From Rhizobium leucaenae USDA 9039 (GTDB taxonomy: Bacteria; Pseudomonadota; Alphaproteobacteria; Rhizobiales; Rhizobiaceae), in contig NZ_AUFB01000021.1 of the NCBI RefSeq assembly GCF_000426285.1, forward strand, positions 45,021 through 109,020: DNA of 64,000 nt, written 5' to 3'. The notes below the pieces were generated by a model. The model was not told the DNA's origin, did not search any database, and was given only the letters and a program-made list of their open reading frames with translations. The position numbers were made by a program, and so were the translations under genes. Position 1 is the stretch's first letter, and each line of letters opens with the position of its first letter. Of this stretch, positions 62,358-64,000 are shown piece after piece.

Positions 62358-62755
62358 GCTCGAACGCCAATCCTTCGCATCATTCCGCCGACGCCCATGG
62401 CCACCACCATGGCGGCCACGAGGCCGGTCACGGCACGTTCAAGAGCTACATGACGGGGTTTATCCTCTCCGTCATCCTCACTGCCATCCCCTTCTGGCTG
62501 GTCATGGCGAAGGTCTTCTCCGATCCGACCGTCACCGCGGCGTTGATCATGATCTTCGGCGCCATCCAGATCATCGTGCACATGATCTATTTCCTGCACA
62601 TGAACACCAAGTCGGAAGGCGGTTGGAACATGATGGCTCTGATCTTCACCATCGTGCTGGTGATCATCGCGCTCTCCGGCTCGCTCTGGGTCATGCACCA
62701 CCTCAATTCCAACATGATGCCCATGTCGCCCGACATGATGCGCAACATGCCGTAA
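62354..62755 (+). CDS. cyoD: Cytochrome bo3 ubiquinol oxidase subunit IV
   Basis: A 133-residue three-helix subunit (YMTGFILSVILTAIPFWLVMA, AALIMIFGAIQIIVHMIYFLHM, MMALIFTIVLVIIALSGSLWVMHHL) with the family motif IIVHMIYFLHMN. The first 27 residues contain eight histidines (HHSADAHGHHHGGHEAGHG) and the C terminus is Met-rich, a possible metal-binding feature. The start at 62354 is coupled to cyoC; an earlier ATG at 62273 would be out of family range. Confidence 0.95.
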   Translation: MSSNANPSHHSADAHGHHHGGHEAGHGTFKSYMTGFILSVILTAIPFWLVMAKVFSDPTVTAALIMIFGAIQIIVHMIYFLHMNTKSEGGWNMMALIFTIVLVIIALSGSLWVMHHLNSNMMPMSPDMMRNMP

Positions 62756-62763
62756 GATCGAGC

Positions 62764-62789
62764 GGCGGGCCTTCTGCCGAAGGCCCGCC
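62764..62789 (+). terminator. Stem-loop after cyoD
   Basis: Perfect 11-base arms GGCGGGCCTTC (62764-62774) and GAAGGCCCGCC (62779-62789) with a TGCC loop begin eight bases after the cyoD stop. Only CCTCTTCC follows, so it may be a partial terminator or an mRNA-stabilising hairpin before the SURF1 gene. Confidence 0.6.
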
Positions 62790-62890
62790 CCTCTTCCACC
62801 GGCGCTTGCTTCCGCCGGACGCGTGATTTTCAGCGAAGAAATTAAGACCTCCCGAAATCATGCGACAGCGCGTCCCCGGAGACCAGCGCC

Positions 62891-63655
62891 ATGACCGACA
62901 TTTCCTCGAACACCTCTCACGGCAAGCCGCGTTCCATGCTTGCTCTTGCCATCTGGGTGCTGCTGCTCCTGCTCTTGACCGCACTCCTCATCGGCCTCGG
63001 CACATGGCAGGTGAAGCGGCTGCATTGGAAGCTCGATCTGATCGCCCGCGTCGATGCCCGCGTGCACGCGCCGCCCGCGGCCGCCCCCGGCCCGGCGGAA
63101 TGGCCTGCGATCGACGCCGCCGGCTACGAATACAAACATGTTCAGGCAACCGGCACCTTCCTCAACGACAAGGAAGCGCAGGTCTATGCCTCGACCGTGC
63201 TCGGCCCCGGCTACTGGGTGCTGACGCCGATGAAACTGGCCGATGGTACGATCATCATCGTCAATCGCGGTTTTGTGCCGGCCGACAAGCGCAATCCGGA
63301 TACCCGAGCCGCCGGCGAGCTTTCCGGCGAGACGACCGTCACCGGCCTGCTGCGGATGAACGAGCCGAAGGGCACGCTGCTGCGCTCCAACGTGCCCTCG
63401 GAAGAGCGCTGGTATTCCCGCGACGTTACGGCGATCGCCGCGGCACGGGGCCTGCAGAACGTCGCACCCTATTTTATCGATGCCGACGACAAGAAGAACC
63501 CCGGCGGTCTGCCGGTCGGCGGCCTGACGCAGATCGTCTTTCCCAACAATCATCTGGTCTACGCTATCACCTGGTACGGGCTTGCCGTGATGACATCAGG
63601 CCTTGCCGCCTATCTCATCTATTTCGAGCGGCAGCGGGCGAAGGCGAGCCGCTAG
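62891..63655 (+). CDS. SURF1 family oxidase assembly protein
   Basis: A 254-residue inner-membrane protein with a helix at each end (MLALAIWVLLLLLLTALLIGLGTWQVKRLHWK and AITWYGLAVMTSGLAAYLIYFERQRAKA) and a periplasmic domain between, the SURF1 layout. Landmarks are GTWQVKRLHWKLDLI, GYWVLTPMKLADGTIIIVNRGFVP and VFPNNHLVYAITWYGLA. In alphaproteobacteria SURF1 proteins help insert heme a/o into terminal oxidases, and a quinol-oxidase-linked form exists. Its place after cyoABCD suggests service to this bo3 oxidase. Its stop codon coincides with the presumed edge of an insertion sequence. Confidence 0.92.
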   Translation: MTDISSNTSHGKPRSMLALAIWVLLLLLLTALLIGLGTWQVKRLHWKLDLIARVDARVHAPPAAAPGPAEWPAIDAAGYEYKHVQATGTFLNDKEAQVYASTVLGPGYWVLTPMKLADGTIIIVNRGFVPADKRNPDTRAAGELSGETTVTGLLRMNEPKGTLLRSNVPSEERWYSRDVTAIAAARGLQNVAPYFIDADDKKNPGGLPVGGLTQIVFPNNHLVYAITWYGLAVMTSGLAAYLIYFERQRAKASR

Positions 63656-64000
63656 AGCGTTTCTGATTTTATTTGAATCGCGGATTCCCTTTTGTTGTCG
63701 AATGTGATTCAAGATGCTGGCTGAGAGGAGGTCAGCATCGATGGTCGCACCTCTTTCGAATGATCTGCGTGAACGTGTCGTGGGCGCTGCTGCGGCGGGA
63801 GAGAGCTGCCGCTCGGTGGCGGCGCGGTTCGGTGTCTCGGTCTCATCTGTCGTGAAGTGGTCGCAGCGCTATCGCCGCAGCGGCTCCGTCGCGCCCAGTC
63901 AGATGGGCGGGCATCGCAAGCGTCTTTTGGAACCGCATCGCGCTTTCATAGCCGAGCGGATTGCTCAGAGCCCGCAGATCAGCCTGCACGGCCTCAAGGA
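63655..64000 (+). mobile_element. IS630-type insertion sequence, left part
   Basis: The transposase frame starts at 63741, preceded by about 85 non-coding bases. IS630 elements insert at TA, and the SURF1 stop codon TAG (63653-63655) supplies a TA just before GAGCGTTTCTGATTT, a plausible left end. The right end and inverted repeat lie outside the window, so the boundary is tentative. Confidence 0.55.
63741..64000 (+). CDS. IS630 family transposase, N-terminal part (cut by window end)
   Basis: The visible 86 residues (VAPLSNDLRERVVGAAAAGESCRSVAARFGVSVSSVVKWSQRYRRSGSVAPSQMGGHRKRLLEPHRAFIAERIAQSPQISLHGLKE) form the helix-turn-helix of IS630/ISRj-type transposases found widely in rhizobia, with the GGHRKR linker. 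GAGGAGG precedes the ATG. The DDE catalytic domain is beyond the window, so completeness cannot be judged. Confidence 0.85.
   Translation, partial: MVAPLSNDLRERVVGAAAAGESCRSVAARFGVSVSSVVKWSQRYRRSGSVAPSQMGGHRKRLLEPHRAFIAERIAQSPQISLHGLK

Overview
The window looks like a chromosomal segment of a rhizobial alphaproteobacterium (Rhizobiaceae, Rhizobium/Agrobacterium/Sinorhizobium clade). Supporting evidence is the high-GC codon usage, a yejABEF cluster, an mgsA-glk-ABC exporter-dapB-gpmA block, a complete C-P lyase locus with rhizobial gene order, a TGA-N9-TCA iron box, mosaic palindromic intergenic repeats, and a structured RNA locus between polA and a marR gene. No plasmid, prophage or CRISPR features were seen. 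Mobile signals are limited to the start of an IS630-type element at the right edge and a possible scar beside a tRNA-Ser at the left edge.

Layout. 1-500: the 3' end of tRNA-Ser and a cytochrome b561 remnant. 0.7-5.4 kb: a LysR regulator divergent from a TauE/SafE permease, then an alpha/beta hydrolase, an old yellow enzyme and an unusual SDR. 5.4-11.3 kb (minus strand): an MscS-type channel, a RelE/ParE toxin-antitoxin pair, pncB, a small membrane protein and a ghrA-like dehydrogenase. 11.3-17.2 kb (minus): yejF, yejE, yejB and yejA, with ghrA as the last cistron. 17.3-18.6 kb: a TetR repressor divergent from a YecD-like hydrolase, with tandem operator-like repeats between them. 18.7-24.9 kb: mepA, mgsA, glk, an ABC exporter, dapB and gpmA. 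24.9-25.6 kb: a second toxin-antitoxin locus whose toxin gene is frameshifted.

25.6-39.1 kb is a full carbon-phosphorus lyase system. It comprises phnF (divergent), phnG-H-I-J-K-L plus a hexapeptide acyltransferase, the phosphonate importer phnC-D-E1-E2, a DUF1045 2H-phosphoesterase-like gene, and phnM-phnN. PhnC/D/E import phosphonate. PhnG-L with PhnI and PhnM load it onto ribose and cleave the C-P bond through the radical-SAM protein PhnJ. PhnN returns the ribose bisphosphate to PRPP. A Pho-box-like direct repeat and a perfect palindrome lie in the phnF-phnG gap, fitting dual control by phosphate starvation and PhnF.

39.5-43.4 kb: polA, a probable structured small RNA (alpha-r7 position) and a marR gene. 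43.5-44.9 kb: an M20 peptidase. 45.1-52.6 kb: an apparently single transcription unit of a LacI regulator, a spermidine/iron-class ABC importer (binding protein, two permeases, ATPase), a nucleoside hydrolase and an adenine deaminase. The gene content suggests uptake and salvage of a purine nucleoside-like compound, which would be an uncommon role for this transporter class. 52.8-56.7 kb (minus): an FbpABC ferric iron importer under a RirA-type iron box. 56.8-58.2 kb (minus): a metabolite:proton symporter. 58.5-63.7 kb: cyoABCD bo3 quinol oxidase with a SURF1 assembly factor, then the IS630-like element cut by the window end.

Stretches over 300 bases without a protein gene are 39093-39545 (tandem intergenic repeats), 42549-42978 (structured RNA) and 58152-58534 (divergent promoter region).
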